Source: Marasmius tenuissimus
Lineage: Eukaryota; Basidiomycota; Agaricomycetes; Agaricales; Marasmiaceae
Length of the DNA: 64,000 bases
Assembly (NCBI GenBank): GCA_029532415.1
Contig: JAQOTA010000064.1
Span: 62,001 to 126,000 of the forward strand
Reading direction: 5' to 3'
The notes under the pieces are model-generated. The model saw only the letters and a list, made by a program, of their open reading frames with translations, did no database searches and had not been told where the DNA came from. The position numbers and the translations under genes are program-made. Below are positions 12,699 to 23,840 of this stretch, one piece after another. Numbering within the stretch: the stretch's first letter is position 1; each line of letters starts with the position of its first letter.

Positions 12699-14093
12699 AT
12701 GCCTCGACCACGATGGGCTCTCACGATGGAAGCGCAGATGTGGAGAAATCTGATGGATATTGGAATGCGTATGCACATTATGGCACGACCACCTGCGCCT
12801 GCACCGGACAAGACGATCAAGATACCGACGACGTTGTCGACTAGTAAAGGGGAGATTGACTTGCATTTCTATTTTCCAGAAGGTTATACTGGGAAGTATG
12901 CGCACGGAAAGAAGAAGAAGCACGGCAGGCGACACCGGAAGAAAGCAGGAGAAGGAGAGGGCGAGGAAGGGAACGACGACCACGATCACGAGGAAGAAAT
13001 TGGCAGTCCAATCACGAGAACGTCGACGAAGAGCACGATTAGCTCAATCGCTTCTTCAATATCCGGGTCTTCCATCCTCTCTGGCACATCTACAACATCC
13101 AACACCTCCAACTTGTCAACTCTAACCGAAAAACCCTCTCAGACCTCCTACCCAGTCCTCCTCAACTTTCACGGCGGCGGCTTCACCATCGGCCGTGCAA
13201 CCGACGACGCCCGGTGGGCCCGCTCCGTCCTCGAATACACATCCTCCATCGTCGTCTCCGTCGAATACCGTCTCGCTCCCGAATACCCTTTCCCCACAGC
13301 CATCGAAGACGGCGTAGACGCTGCCCTCTACCTAATCGACCACGCATCAGAGTTCCTCATCGACGTGAAGAGAATCGCCTTCTCCGGGTTTAGCGCAGGC
13401 GGTAACATGTCCTTCTCAGTCCCCATCCGTCTCGAAGAGGAGCTCCGTATCCGACGAGGCAACGCTGGGAAGGAGGGGTACGTCGGGAGGAACGATATCA
13501 TGGCGAAGAGAGACGAAGCTCGTGTGGTTGCTATCGCTGCGTGGTACCCTTCCCTCGATTACACGAAAACTAGAGAAGAACGACGGTCCACGAATGTTAG
13601 GAAGGACAAGGACTTGCCAAAGTTCTTTACGAATCTGTTCGACGCGTCGTACCTACACCCACCGGGTGGGATTGATCTCGCGTCGCCGTGGTTGTCGCCT
13701 GGGATCGCACCGGACCATATGATCAGCAAGTTGCCGGAGAATATCGTGTTGTATACGTGCGAGTATGACGAGTTGCAGAATGAGGGAGAGGTGTTTTATA
13801 GGAGATTGGTGGATGAGTTTGGGAAGAAGGTCGTGTTCAAGAAAGTCATGGGCGTGCAGCACGCGTTTGATAAGACCCCAAATCCGGTGAAGTGGGATCC
13901 CAAGTTTGAGGGTATGTATAGAGATGCCTGTAAAGAGTTGAGGAGAGTCTTTTGGGGTGATTCGGATATCGAGGATGGAGCGGTGTTGCTGGAGAAACAG
14001 GTCGATAGGGAGGAACGGGAGGGTGCGCAGAAGGTCGATACCAGGGTTGAAGTTGTCGAGTTACCCCCAACTCCGGAAGGGGAGGACGACTAG
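12699..14093 (+). CDS. alpha/beta hydrolase fold-3 esterase-like protein
   Basis: An uninterrupted 464-codon frame. It carries the HGGGF oxyanion-hole motif near residue 155, the nucleophile elbow GFSAGG near residue 230, an acid in CEYDELQNEG and the histidine in VQHAFD, in the order expected of hormone-sensitive-lipase-like enzymes (Abhydrolase_3). A basic, acidic and Ser/Thr-rich insert (about residues 65-145) precedes the catalytic domain. Predicted role: hydrolysis of ester substrates, specificity unknown. The tail after the catalytic His is acidic and probably disordered. Homologues often start further upstream, and the CTCTCTAG directly before the ATG could be an acceptor, so an extra 5' exon is possible. 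Confidence 0.87.
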   Translation: MPRPRWALTMEAQMWRNLMDIGMRMHIMARPPAPAPDKTIKIPTTLSTSKGEIDLHFYFPEGYTGKYAHGKKKKHGRRHRKKAGEGEGEEGNDDHDHEEEIGSPITRTSTKSTISSIASSISGSSILSGTSTTSNTSNLSTLTEKPSQTSYPVLLNFHGGGFTIGRATDDARWARSVLEYTSSIVVSVEYRLAPEYPFPTAIEDGVDAALYLIDHASEFLIDVKRIAFSGFSAGGNMSFSVPIRLEEELRIRRGNAGKEGYVGRNDIMAKRDEARVVAIAAWYPSLDYTKTREERRSTNVRKDKDLPKFFTNLFDASYLHPPGGIDLASPWLSPGIAPDHMISKLPENIVLYTCEYDELQNEGEVFYRRLVDEFGKKVVFKKVMGVQHAFDKTPNPVKWDPKFEGMYRDACKELRRVFWGDSDIEDGAVLLEKQVDREEREGAQKVDTRVEVVELPPTPEGEDD

Positions 14094-14479
14094 GTTGTAC
14101 TACTCACGTTTTCGTTGATTATTTGTATTTGTGGATCTCAATCAAACACGTCGCATTGATACCCTTCTCGTCTGTCTTCTCTAGTCCAAAGTCACCCAAA
14201 GCCACTCGAGACGTGAATTGCTCGTTACTGCAGATTGGGAGTAAGTTGGATCTTGGTACGTTTTCCCTCTCTATCCTGGGAGCCCACGCGTTGGCACTGG
14301 GCAGGATATGGGCAACGATGTGGGACACAAGAAGTAAGACTCATTAAACTATAGAAGAAGTTGGTTGCGATTGTGACTCAGGCTATTTTGTGGGTAAGGC
14401 TCTCTTCTCTCTCTCTTTCCGTGTCAGCGTCTGTTCGGTTCGAGTCTGGGAAGATGTACACCCTAACATTAGTGTTCCT
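14094..14479. other. intergenic, nothing recognised
   Basis: Probably the 3' end of the hydrolase transcript; no gene signal. Confidence 0.45.
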
Positions 14480-15890
14480 CATGGCGTTGGGGACTATTTA
14501 CATCTAAGAACCTTGGGCAAGTATCTCAATCAGGTATTTTTTGCCGTGGACCGAGAGGCCCTTCTCGTTCAGTCCACGAGTATCGACGGTAACATCTTTA
14601 CCCTAGAGAAACTTCCCGTCGATCTAGAATCATTGGAGGAGACGGTATTGTTTCGTCACGTGTCGAACTTAAAAATTGTGGATTGCAAAGGTTGCCGAGT
14701 CGCTTTCACGCTACGACTATGGTTATCGGAGACCCACCGTCAAGAGAAAACTCGATCCCAAACGGACTATCTGGCTTGCGACCAACAAGTGGTGGGATTG
14801 GGGTTGCCACTGTTTACTTACTGGCTGAAAAAGATACGTCGCGAACCGGCAAATTATGGACGAAACGGGTTTGAGCTCACAGAACAAGGTCGCCGCAGAG
14901 AAATCAAACTGAAATCCGGACCTTTATCATTGGAGCGCGCACGATGTTTTGCCTCAGCTCTTAGTTCTCTACATACATGCTTGCGATATTTCTATAGGCA
15001 ACAATGTAGATCAATATGGTGAGCGTCGTTGTTTACCCTTCTCATTCCTGTCATCTGAAGAAGACGCCTGTCAGTACTTTCTGTGCCGTCACGCCTCACT
15101 GGCAACCTCTCGCGATCTATCAAAAAGGGCAAGAGGCTTCAGAGCTGTCCACCTATATACCTCTTCGCCACTTGCTGTCCTTTTTCTACCTTCTGGTCAT
15201 TCGATGTGGACGGCGAGACAGCAAACCCGATCTTGCGACATCTCTGTAGACATCTCGGCCTTCCGATGAAATTCATGTCGTCGGGGCCGTAACCTATTCA
15301 TGGTCGATGTAAACGTACAAACTCCTGAGAGAGTATCTCATTGCCTGAAAGTTTGACCTAACCACAGCTGATTTCGCGCGGAGTTGTGAGTATGAAGTTA
15401 TGGAGCCTCCTGTGAAGAGCTCGCTGGCATACTAATCACAGCACGTGCCTTCGTGCATGCTTTTTACATGCAAGTGTACTCTTGGAACGTTCGAAATTCA
15501 GAAGAGGATGGATTCACATTTAGAATAGCGGAGACTTGTGACGTGCAACCGGATGTAGATTTCTCTCTGGGCTCTCCATTTGACCTTCATGATGGTGACT
15601 TGAAGTGATTCGTCTCAAACGATTCACATTCTCAAGCATGACTTAAAGAAATAAAAGTCTCTCTGTTCGTTCACCAAGGAGAAACTAGCCATCCAATCCC
15701 GGTCGTGATTCGTGAGTATTACATTTCTCCTTCGTTGCTTGTAAAGGTTCTTGCACTAAACTACACACACCGTGTCTAGATACCGAAGCTATCCTCAAGA
15801 CACGGTGTACGATAGCTCCAGATCAACTGTTCGAGGGTGGCGTTTAGCTTCCGACACTCTAGATATACGTCCAGGTGTAACGTGATGCTA
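14480..15890 (+). pseudogene. decayed paralogue of the gene at 16541-18925
   Basis: From about 14540 the DNA aligns with 17545 onward: the same segment encoding STSIDGN, LEKLPVD and ETVLFRH, then QGRRREIK, FFY-rich segments, YLIA and TADFARSC. It lacks the N-terminal glycine/asparagine-rich region. A deletion shifts the frame in the LKI...YVYG block. A TGA stop follows REYLIA where the intact copy has CGA, and a TAA follows SLAY. The end near 15890 matches the last exon of the intact copy. It is a 5'-truncated, frameshifted duplicate. Confidence 0.75.
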
Positions 15891-16540
15891 GGGCTCCCTT
15901 ACTATTCCGCAGACATATTGACGTGCACTTCCCTTCAGACTTGGACATCCATTGTCCAAATTTTTTTGATCTTCAACTTGTAGTTTTCTTCTCTGCAACT
16001 GTGTAATGAAAATATAAGGAACTCAGGTCCCTGTACCAAATCTTCGAGGGCTGGCAGTGGCACCGCCGCACACCTTGGTATTACATACAGGGTGCCAAAT
16101 CGTATCCTTCGATCCGGGGAGACGCCCTTGTCAGGCTCGTTTGATTGGTATGTGGACAACTCGACATGCTCCCTTAATGAATACCACACGTGTTAATTAT
16201 TACTTACATGGAAGAAGGAAGAAGGGCCCCGAAGCCTTGTTTCGTAATCTCATCGCATCGTGAGGTCGACAGCTTTGGTCTCCAGGCTGTCATTCGGGTG
16301 CTTTGACAGTGATAGGGGAGCCTATCATCGGCTCACTATTGAATTGAGGGCTGTAGGTGAAGAGGGCTCTGCACGGCGTTGTTTTCTGTCGTTATGGAGC
16401 AATGCACGATCATCACCCCGTATCAGAGTGACCTACCAGTTTTTGACCTATAAAATTCAGCTTCTCAGAATCTCATTGCGACAACTCCACCAACTCCCCC
16501 TTCTTCGGACGCTCTACCACGATTTTCTATCCGCTCCAAG
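15891..16540. other. intergenic
   Basis: Contains a minus-strand frame (15935-16189) with LPALEDLVQGPEF, resembling a fragment near 1343-1400, but no complete gene. The right end should contain the promoter of the next gene. Confidence 0.4.
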
Positions 16541-18925
16541 ATGTTCAGGTTGGGCTATGAATATCCCTACAAACGTTCCACATCTAAGCGTTCGCCAAAT
16601 ACTCCCCCGAGGCCTACTCAGACCCCTGCTCAAACCACTCAGAGTCACCAGCTGATGAATACGAACTATAATATTGGCGACGGCAGCCAGAACAACAACT
16701 CGGGAAGTGGAAGTCAAAACGTCAATTATGGCGGCGACCAGTTCAACTACCACTACACCACGACAGAACGTAGAGCCAGGTACTTCATTACCGGGACTGA
16801 CGAGGAAGAGGCTGAATATGAACAGGTATGCTGAGTTTTTCTCTCTCTTTACAGTCATGAATTTCACTTACTCGTACCCCCTCAGTACACTGAGATTCGT
16901 CGCTGTGATTTTTTGGCGGACGATTACGAAAAGCACACCGGGCTGGGGCAATATGCGTTTTCTACCCGTTTCGACGGGAGGATGGCGTTCACAGGTAAAC
17001 TCAGGTTAGAGAGCCGGAACGAGCCCATCACGGTTGTCTCCTACGAGGGACCGGCTGCAAGATATGTGAGGTTTTATCTCGGAATCTGGCCCCCAAAGTC
17101 GGCACTAATTGCGTCGGTGGTTAGAACTGGAAGGAAGATTTCCAAAAGGTTTCTGGACTCCCGTGAGTATTTTCTCTCCTTCTTCGAAATGGAGGGTGCC
17201 TGATACTACCAATGAACTTGTGCCCCGATACTAGGAGCTCGAGGATGGCCCCTCTAGTCGGTATAAACCGATCCAAGATCCCATTGCTGATCTTCACCGG
17301 AAGTGAGTCAACGGGAAACCTAGTATGGGGGCCTCCGAGATACTCACATTCACTGGCTATCCAGGCCTTCTTCCGTTGCAACACTTTGTCGATCAGGTCA
17401 GCGAGCTCGGAAAACAGTATCTCGCTTCAATGAGGGTAGGATTTCCGAATTTTGACTGGTTGTTAACATGATTACCGAGTCTTCTCTTCTGTAGATCCAA
17501 TTGTGTTGTATTGACGTGGCCGACCTGTGGATGGACCCGAGACGGGGCATTTTCTGCCGTGGACCGAGAGGCCCTCGTGTTCAGTCCACGAGTATCGACG
17601 GCAACATCCTTACCCTGGAGAAACTTCCCGTCGATATAGAACTGCTGAAGGAGACGGTCTTGTTTCGTTATATTTCAAACCTGAAGATTGACGCTCAGCG
17701 CGTGGATCGCAAGCTTGTCGAGTCACTCTCAATGGAACACTATGTCTACGGTTATCGGAGACCAAAAGCCGATCGTGAAAAAACTATTTGGCTTGCGAGC
17801 AATAAATGGTCGCAGTCAGGTTGGAACTGTTTATTGGTGGAACAAGATTGGTCGCGAACTGGGAAATCATGGATAAGGTGATCCAAGTCTGTTTGTGAAA
17901 GGTTGTGATGCTGACTGTCAGAATTAGGTTTGGGCTCAAAGACCAGGGTCGCCGTCGAGCGATCAGGCTGAAGACGGGTTCAAACGACGAAGGATGTTTC
18001 ACCTCGGCTCTAAACGCTCTACATGCTTGCAATATTCCTATAGACAACAATGTGGATCAATACGGTGAGCTCATTTCTCAATCAACGTGTCCGGACTCCG
18101 TTCCACCCATTCAATGACGCCTACCAGTTTTTTCTGCGCCATCATACCTCTATAGCCTCCTCTCCCGGTCTCCCAAGAAACGCAGAAGACGTCAGAGTTA
18201 CCCACCAATCTACTTCTTCGTCACTTCCTGTCCTTTTTCTACCTTCTGGTCATTCGACGTGGACGGCGAGACAGCGAACCCGATCCCACAACGTCTCTGT
18301 AGACATCTCGGACTTCCGATAAAAGTTATATTGTCGGCGCCCGTAACCTACGCATGGTCGATGCAAAAGTATCAACTCCTGAGAGAGTACCTCATCGCCC
18401 GAAGATTTCCTCCGACTACAGCTGATTTCGCGCGGAGTTGCGGTTACGACGTTATGGAACCTGTCAAGCCAGCTCGTTGGTATTATTCTAAGTCTAACAG
18501 TATGTGTTTTGTGCGCGTTGAATTCGCTGAGATGTACTCACGAAATATCCAAGCTCGAGGTTCAGAAAATCAAGTGGTTACGCTCAAAGTAGCAGAAGAT
18601 TATGACGTGCAATCGGATGAAGATCTCTCTTTGAGCTCTCTTTTTGGCTGCCATGAAGGTGAGAAGCAATCCTGTTTAATCGCTCCTATTCTAAATCGGA
18701 CTTGAAGAACCAGTGAATCCTCGGGCTGATGGCTATCCGAGCTTCATTGAAACTGGTAAGCAGTTCAAACTTGGCTCTACAAAACGGCCAGTATTCAAGT
18801 ATGTGCATCGATTTTTAGACGCCGAAAATATCCCTAAGCCTATGTATGCGACTGCTTTGGAAAGATTGACTACGAGCTGGTTGTTAGCTTCCGATATCCT
18901 AGACATACACGCGGCTGTGATGTAG
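16541..18925 (+). CDS. Agaricomycete-specific expanded-family protein, function unknown
   Basis: My nine-exon model keeps frame throughout and gives 636 residues: 16541-16825, 16886-17065, 17125-17162, 17235-17302, 17365-17435, 17495-17877, 17928-18064, 18128-18658, 18708-18925. The N-terminus is low complexity with a Gly/Asn/Ser repeat (GDGSQNNNSGSGSQNVNYGG). The next segment (YEGPAARY, DFQKVSG, INRSKIPLLIF) resembles the small lobe of a protein kinase in layout, but I see no catalytic motifs, so a pseudokinase-like fold is only a guess. The C-terminal half (PPIYFFV, FWSFDVDGE, RHLGLPIK, PPTTADFARSCGYDV) matches a family I know as many unannotated copies in mushroom genomes. A dead copy lies just upstream. 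Confidence 0.68.
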
Positions 18926-19708
18926 TGTTATGATTTGATAAACGATTTTGTAGATATGTCATCGTGAACAAAAGGCATAGTGACTTACTACCTTGGCGAG
19001 CTTGGATCTGAAGGCTACTGGCAGCTGTTTCCAGAATTCTAGGCTGCTTTCAAAATCTTGAGGCTGACTAATCTAGTCCCACCCCACTGTGCAGTGTGGG
19101 GAGCCACTAACAACCACATTGCGAACGCGCTCATCGACGCGTCGTCATAGAGCTCTATGCGGCTCGTGACTACAGTGGTCACCCAGGCAAGAGAAAACTA
19201 GAGAGAGAAGAGAGGATTCTGTGGGCCCGTGGGGTGGGGACCGAATGGTCAGCAGCAAAATTTCCAGAGCGGCCTACGATTATGGCAACAGCTAACCGCT
19301 GGAAGCTAGAACTTCTAGTACTAATACTACTAGTAGACCAGGGAAGCGATCTACAGGTCACCTGCCAGGTCTGAAGGGGGTTTCGGCACCGAAACTTAGA
19401 GCTACAAGCACCTCATGCCAGTCGCACTGCCTCTGGGCTGTGCACGCTTTCTGGTTATCCAATGACCAGTAACTACCGCCCAGGGCGTTCAGCCATAAGC
19501 ATGCTATCCCCGCATCCCGCTTTCACTCGGGTTATTCCCAGACTCACCACGACGCACAGGATCATTTGAATTAAACTAAAAGCTAGAAGCCTCGCGCCGA
19601 GCCCATAGTGATAACGTTGGGCGTCAGCGCTGGGATCCAGCTTGCTCCCCTGATAGTGCTGAAGCCGGGTGTTTTTCATTTCTTTCCAAACCATCACCAC
19701 CGCGCACA
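18926..19708. other. intergenic
   Basis: No gene seen. It is the likely promoter of the next gene at its right end, with a short ACTAGTA-type repeat near 19315-19335. Confidence 0.45.
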
Positions 19709-22360
19709 ATGTCGAAAAACAAGAACCCGCCTACGATCAAGATAGATCCTCCTGCGGTATCAATTTCGGCCAAGTCGAGAGGGAAGGACAAGAGAGAGAA
19801 GGATAAGAGCAAAGAGAAAACGAGTGAAAGGCGCAGAACGGTTTCTGAAGGGTCGAAGACCATTGACAACGAGACGAAGAAATCGAAGGAAGGATTAGAT
19901 GGCAAGGGAAAAGAGAAAACAACGTTCCGAAAGAGCTTGGATGTTTCGCCTCAAGCACAGAAGGAGGTACGGACTCCCAGGAAAACCTAATCTAGTGGCA
20001 ATGGTGTCAATTGACACTTGACTGAACTCCCTCCTACGTTCTACATAGAAATCTCGCTCGAGAAGCAACTCACCTGATAAACGTGTTGAAAACCATACTT
20101 CCAGACCCAAGAAGCTCTCACAGGGATCGCACAAATCATCAGGATCCGGCGGTGAATCCCCATCCGCGAATTCAAAGGTACAGGCACAGGTGCGTTTACG
20201 CGAAAATGAACGGCAGGACGCATTTGAGGTCCTGATTGACATTGTAGGCTCAGGTTCAAAAGCAAACGAATCGAAGTAACAAACTTCCTACGGAGCCACA
20301 ACCCCACACGGATCTCGAACAAGAAGTCCAAACTCCCTGGGTCGAAACCTTCCGTCTCGGTTACGGCGTGAACGCTCTCACGGGCGAGTCGACGACCCGC
20401 TGTGCCCTTCAACGCTTTGCCTCTGTCCCCAAGCGCACCCGAAAGATCTCAAAAACTAAAACAACAATCGACGTTATCCACTGGAACGACCTGAAGAATA
20501 TCACGGATGGATACGAGTTTGAAGCTGGCGTTGGCACAGGGACGATCAACGTAGGTGTTGATCCAGCAATCGAGTTCCGAGCGAAACTTGCATCGGTACT
20601 ATCAAAGTCATCGAGCGCGAGAACAGTTTTGGTCATGTATCGTTCGGTCGGGGTTTTTGAGATGGAGTTCCTTCCAGAGAACATTTCGATAAGGAAAGAA
20701 GTGATGGGAAAGGAATTTAGAGAGCAGTATGGGGACTACTATGTGGCTGGGTGTCAGGCCGGGTACAGTTGTCGTGCCGTTATTGTCTGTCAGTGAGTTT
20801 GTCTTCCTTGTTTCGACTTCCCCCATGTATCGGGGCGTATCTGATCAGTGCTTCATATGAAGGATTAACGAGACGGCGTTGTCAGAATCTTTCGAAGCAG
20901 CAGCAAAAGCCCACGTGGAAAAGTTGGTTACGGTCGGGGGATCTTGGGGAGAAGGGACGGTAGAGTCTAAGGATTTCACTCTTTTACATGTCGTGGTTGA
21001 TACAAGAGGATGTTTGCCCGAGTTATCCGGTTCAGGGTCCATGAGCGGTTCTCGGTCGGTAGCAGAAACCCTCAAGGCACTCGCCAACTCAACCAAGAAG
21101 CCCCCAGGAACTCCATTCACGGCGTTGCTACATCACTATAGGTAAGTACATGTATCTCCCTGTTTATACGTCTACCAACGTCCACTCATCTCTCCCACTC
21201 GCAGCACTCTCAGTCCCACGATCCCTCGTAGAATCGAAGGGATTCATAACACCGTTTTCACTCGGGCCCGCAAGATGCGTGAGCTCTATGCTCACCTTCA
21301 AGCTTTCCTCATTCATCCCGCTCTGCGTAATTTCGAAAACGACCGAACGAATATCAACACAGCCCTCAAAGCCTTCGAATCCGCTCGCCGGACGATGCTT
21401 GATCCCCAGTTTACGAACACCCACAAATCAATGTATGAGCAGCTTGAAAGTCTCAGGGATCGTTCCCTCACACTGGATTCGCGTTACGAGTTCATCAGGG
21501 GTGTAAAGAATATGGATTGTACTATTCGAACCTCCAATCTTCCATCTACATCATCGTTATCATCACCATCAGGATCTCCAGAGGGTAGAAGGTCTGGTAC
21601 CAGTACTCGGTCGACCAAGTGGCAGTGGGAATGCGGGAAGACAGGGGGAAAGATGACGGACACAGCGGGTGGGTTGCAAGTCATGTCATTTGGGCCTGGG
21701 TACAAGGCATACGAAGTTACCTGGACTTCCCCCCTGGTTAGCCAATCGAAGAGCGAAGCTTTCCTCCAAAACGTGGGGCTTGGATTCAAGGCTTCTGCTA
21801 CGAAGTATATGGAATTCAAGGTGCTCCCGAAGACAGATGTGCCAAATCCCCCACGTATTCCAAGAGTGAAGGCACATGGAATTTTTGCTGTGCCGTATCT
21901 CCCTCTAGACACAGAGGGAGGCACCAGTGGTGACGGACGAGAAAATAATGTCGAGCGACTCGCATTCACGCTGGTAGGAGCCCCGGTCTTCATTGTCGGC
22001 TGGACGTTGTCCTGCGAATGGCCAGAAACTAGCAGTGGGGACTATCGTAACCAACCATCCATCCGGATTGAAGACCACAGGAATACAGCCAGAAATTTTA
22101 TCCTCTCAGATCACCTCAGCATCAAGTTGGACATTTCGAAACCCGCCAAATGGACTTGTCGGGTAATGTTTGTGTTCCAGATGTCCTACGACTTTCCAGA
22201 TTTGGGGTTAAAGCCTGGGGCGGGAGAAGGTGTATGTCCTTTTTCGTGACCTTGTGGAAGCTCTTCAAACTGATTTTGAGTATTAGGTTTTGAGCCAAGC
22301 GAACAGTCTCTTCCCTTCTTCGGGCCCATCAACGTAAGGCCAGAACGATCGCTACTGTAA
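19709..22360 (+). CDS. uncharacterised 773-aa protein, possible MACPF-like domain
   Basis: A six-exon model keeps frame: 19709-19966, 20049-20189, 20248-20792, 20863-21141, 21205-22229, 22287-22360. The first about 130 residues are highly charged and disordered (Lys/Arg/Ser/Glu-rich). A folded region follows from VETFRLGYGVNALTGE. It contains a Ser-rich strand segment (LASVLSKSSSARTVLV) and FREQYGDYYVAGCQAG, which lie in the order and spacing of the MACPF/perforin-like signature (G-x-G-Y-x-x-L-T-G, then Y-G-T-H-F). The canonical Thr-His is replaced by Asp-Tyr, so this is only a hypothesis. Then come a possible helical stretch (about 21280-21480), a Ser-rich linker and a second beta-rich domain with several Trp. 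No signal peptide is seen. I cannot name a function. Confidence 0.72.
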
Positions 22361-23840
22361 TAGTTCAAAGAAGCTTGATCGGGTGAGGCAGTATTGTGGC
22401 GAAGGTCCCAAGATACACGCAAGATCTAGTATACAATGTTCCTCTGCAGTTAATCAAGTATGCTTTGTTATACTCAAACAGCAACCTGAGCAACCCTTAC
22501 GCACGAGACATAGTCCGTGCGTCCGTGTTGTTGTGCGATACACAGACTGGTACCGTATCTTACACATAAAATTGTCGATCAAGCCCTCGAGATATTTGGC
22601 GGTATGTGGTTTCAGTCATGGTTGACTGTTGCTTGGGCTCGCTTTAGTCCGAGATAAGCGATATGCAGTGATCAACCCAGGCTTGTGAGGTCATCTGGAC
22701 CTACTGGGAATGAGAGCCATCGATGCAAGGTCATGCATTCAATGAACTCAGAAGCCACACCTTGATGAACCGGTGACTTGAGGTCTCCTTATGTATCCGG
22801 GGACCCAGTGCTCAACAGACATTCACGCCAGTCGACTGCTTATCCCCTAGACGCAATGCAAGGTCGCTGGACCGAAGGAGTCATAGACATCTGACCTGAG
22901 CTGATTGGTTACAAAGTGATTGTTCGGCGCGTCGCTTTCACCGAGTGAACCGTGAACATTGTACTTGGGTTATAGCGAGGAGCATGCCGTTCGAAGGACA
23001 CGAAATGAAGAGAAACCTATCTATTGGTATCATGAGGGACATGAGATGAGATTACTTCCCAGTGCCAGATGGTGGATGACAAGTAGCAGTGTAGAACCCA
23101 CATACCTGCGTACTTGTGTCCCGCATTGTCATGGCCCCCGCATACATCATCGATCAGAAATGCTGTTGGATAGACTTCTCCCATCTGCTCTCTTCCCTCC
23201 GATGTAGTCATGGCTCTACCGGGAATGGGGGAGGTCAGATCGTGTCATTGGGCAACCAAAGGATCGAAATGGTGGTATACGTTGCAAATGGCGCCGAGCG
23301 AGACCTCTATGAAATCTCCTGTCTGATCTTATGAGTCGGTAGGCGGGAGATTCGTCCTCTCAACAGCTCTCCCTCCTTCAGTGTTCTGTCGGACGCCGGC
23401 TGAGGTGCCCTTGTAGAGAGAGCAGGGGGGCTAGGTAGGGAAGAGGTTACGTCTCCGATTCAATTCGACGCTCAGGTATCGAAGGCTCTTCTTCTACGTC
23501 TGATTGATGGGATTATGTGGCTCTCACGATATGGGCCGTAGCTGCGAGATCCGGTGCCGCTTTCCCTTGCCTATATATGTATTGGAAATGAACAATTCAT
23601 TGCTTATAGTTCAATTCTTCCTCGGATCCTGTCATTCAATTTCCGGCGTGGGGGACGAGTGTAAAAGATTAAAGGGTCGATTTTTGAAGTAACAACTACA
23701 AATGTGGGATAAGGAAATCGACAGTATATCATTCGGGTGTTGTGTTGATGGAGTAAGTAGAAATTAGTGTACCTGAAGGATACTCTAGACACAATCAAGA
23801 TTTGTTTGCGACTCCACTGACAACAGTGTCCATCATCCTA
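22361..23840. other. intergenic, nothing recognised
   Basis: Short frames on both strands (for example 22959-23207 plus) without motifs or splice continuity. It is the convergent region between two genes. Confidence 0.45.

Noticed and set aside
12606..12989. 127-codon minus-strand open frame with a hydrophobic start
   Set aside because: Antisense to the start of the alpha/beta hydrolase; its signal-like segment arises from the codon bias of the sense strand.
21484..21993. 169-codon minus-strand open frame
   Set aside because: Antisense shadow of exon 5 of the 773-aa gene, with no motifs of its own.
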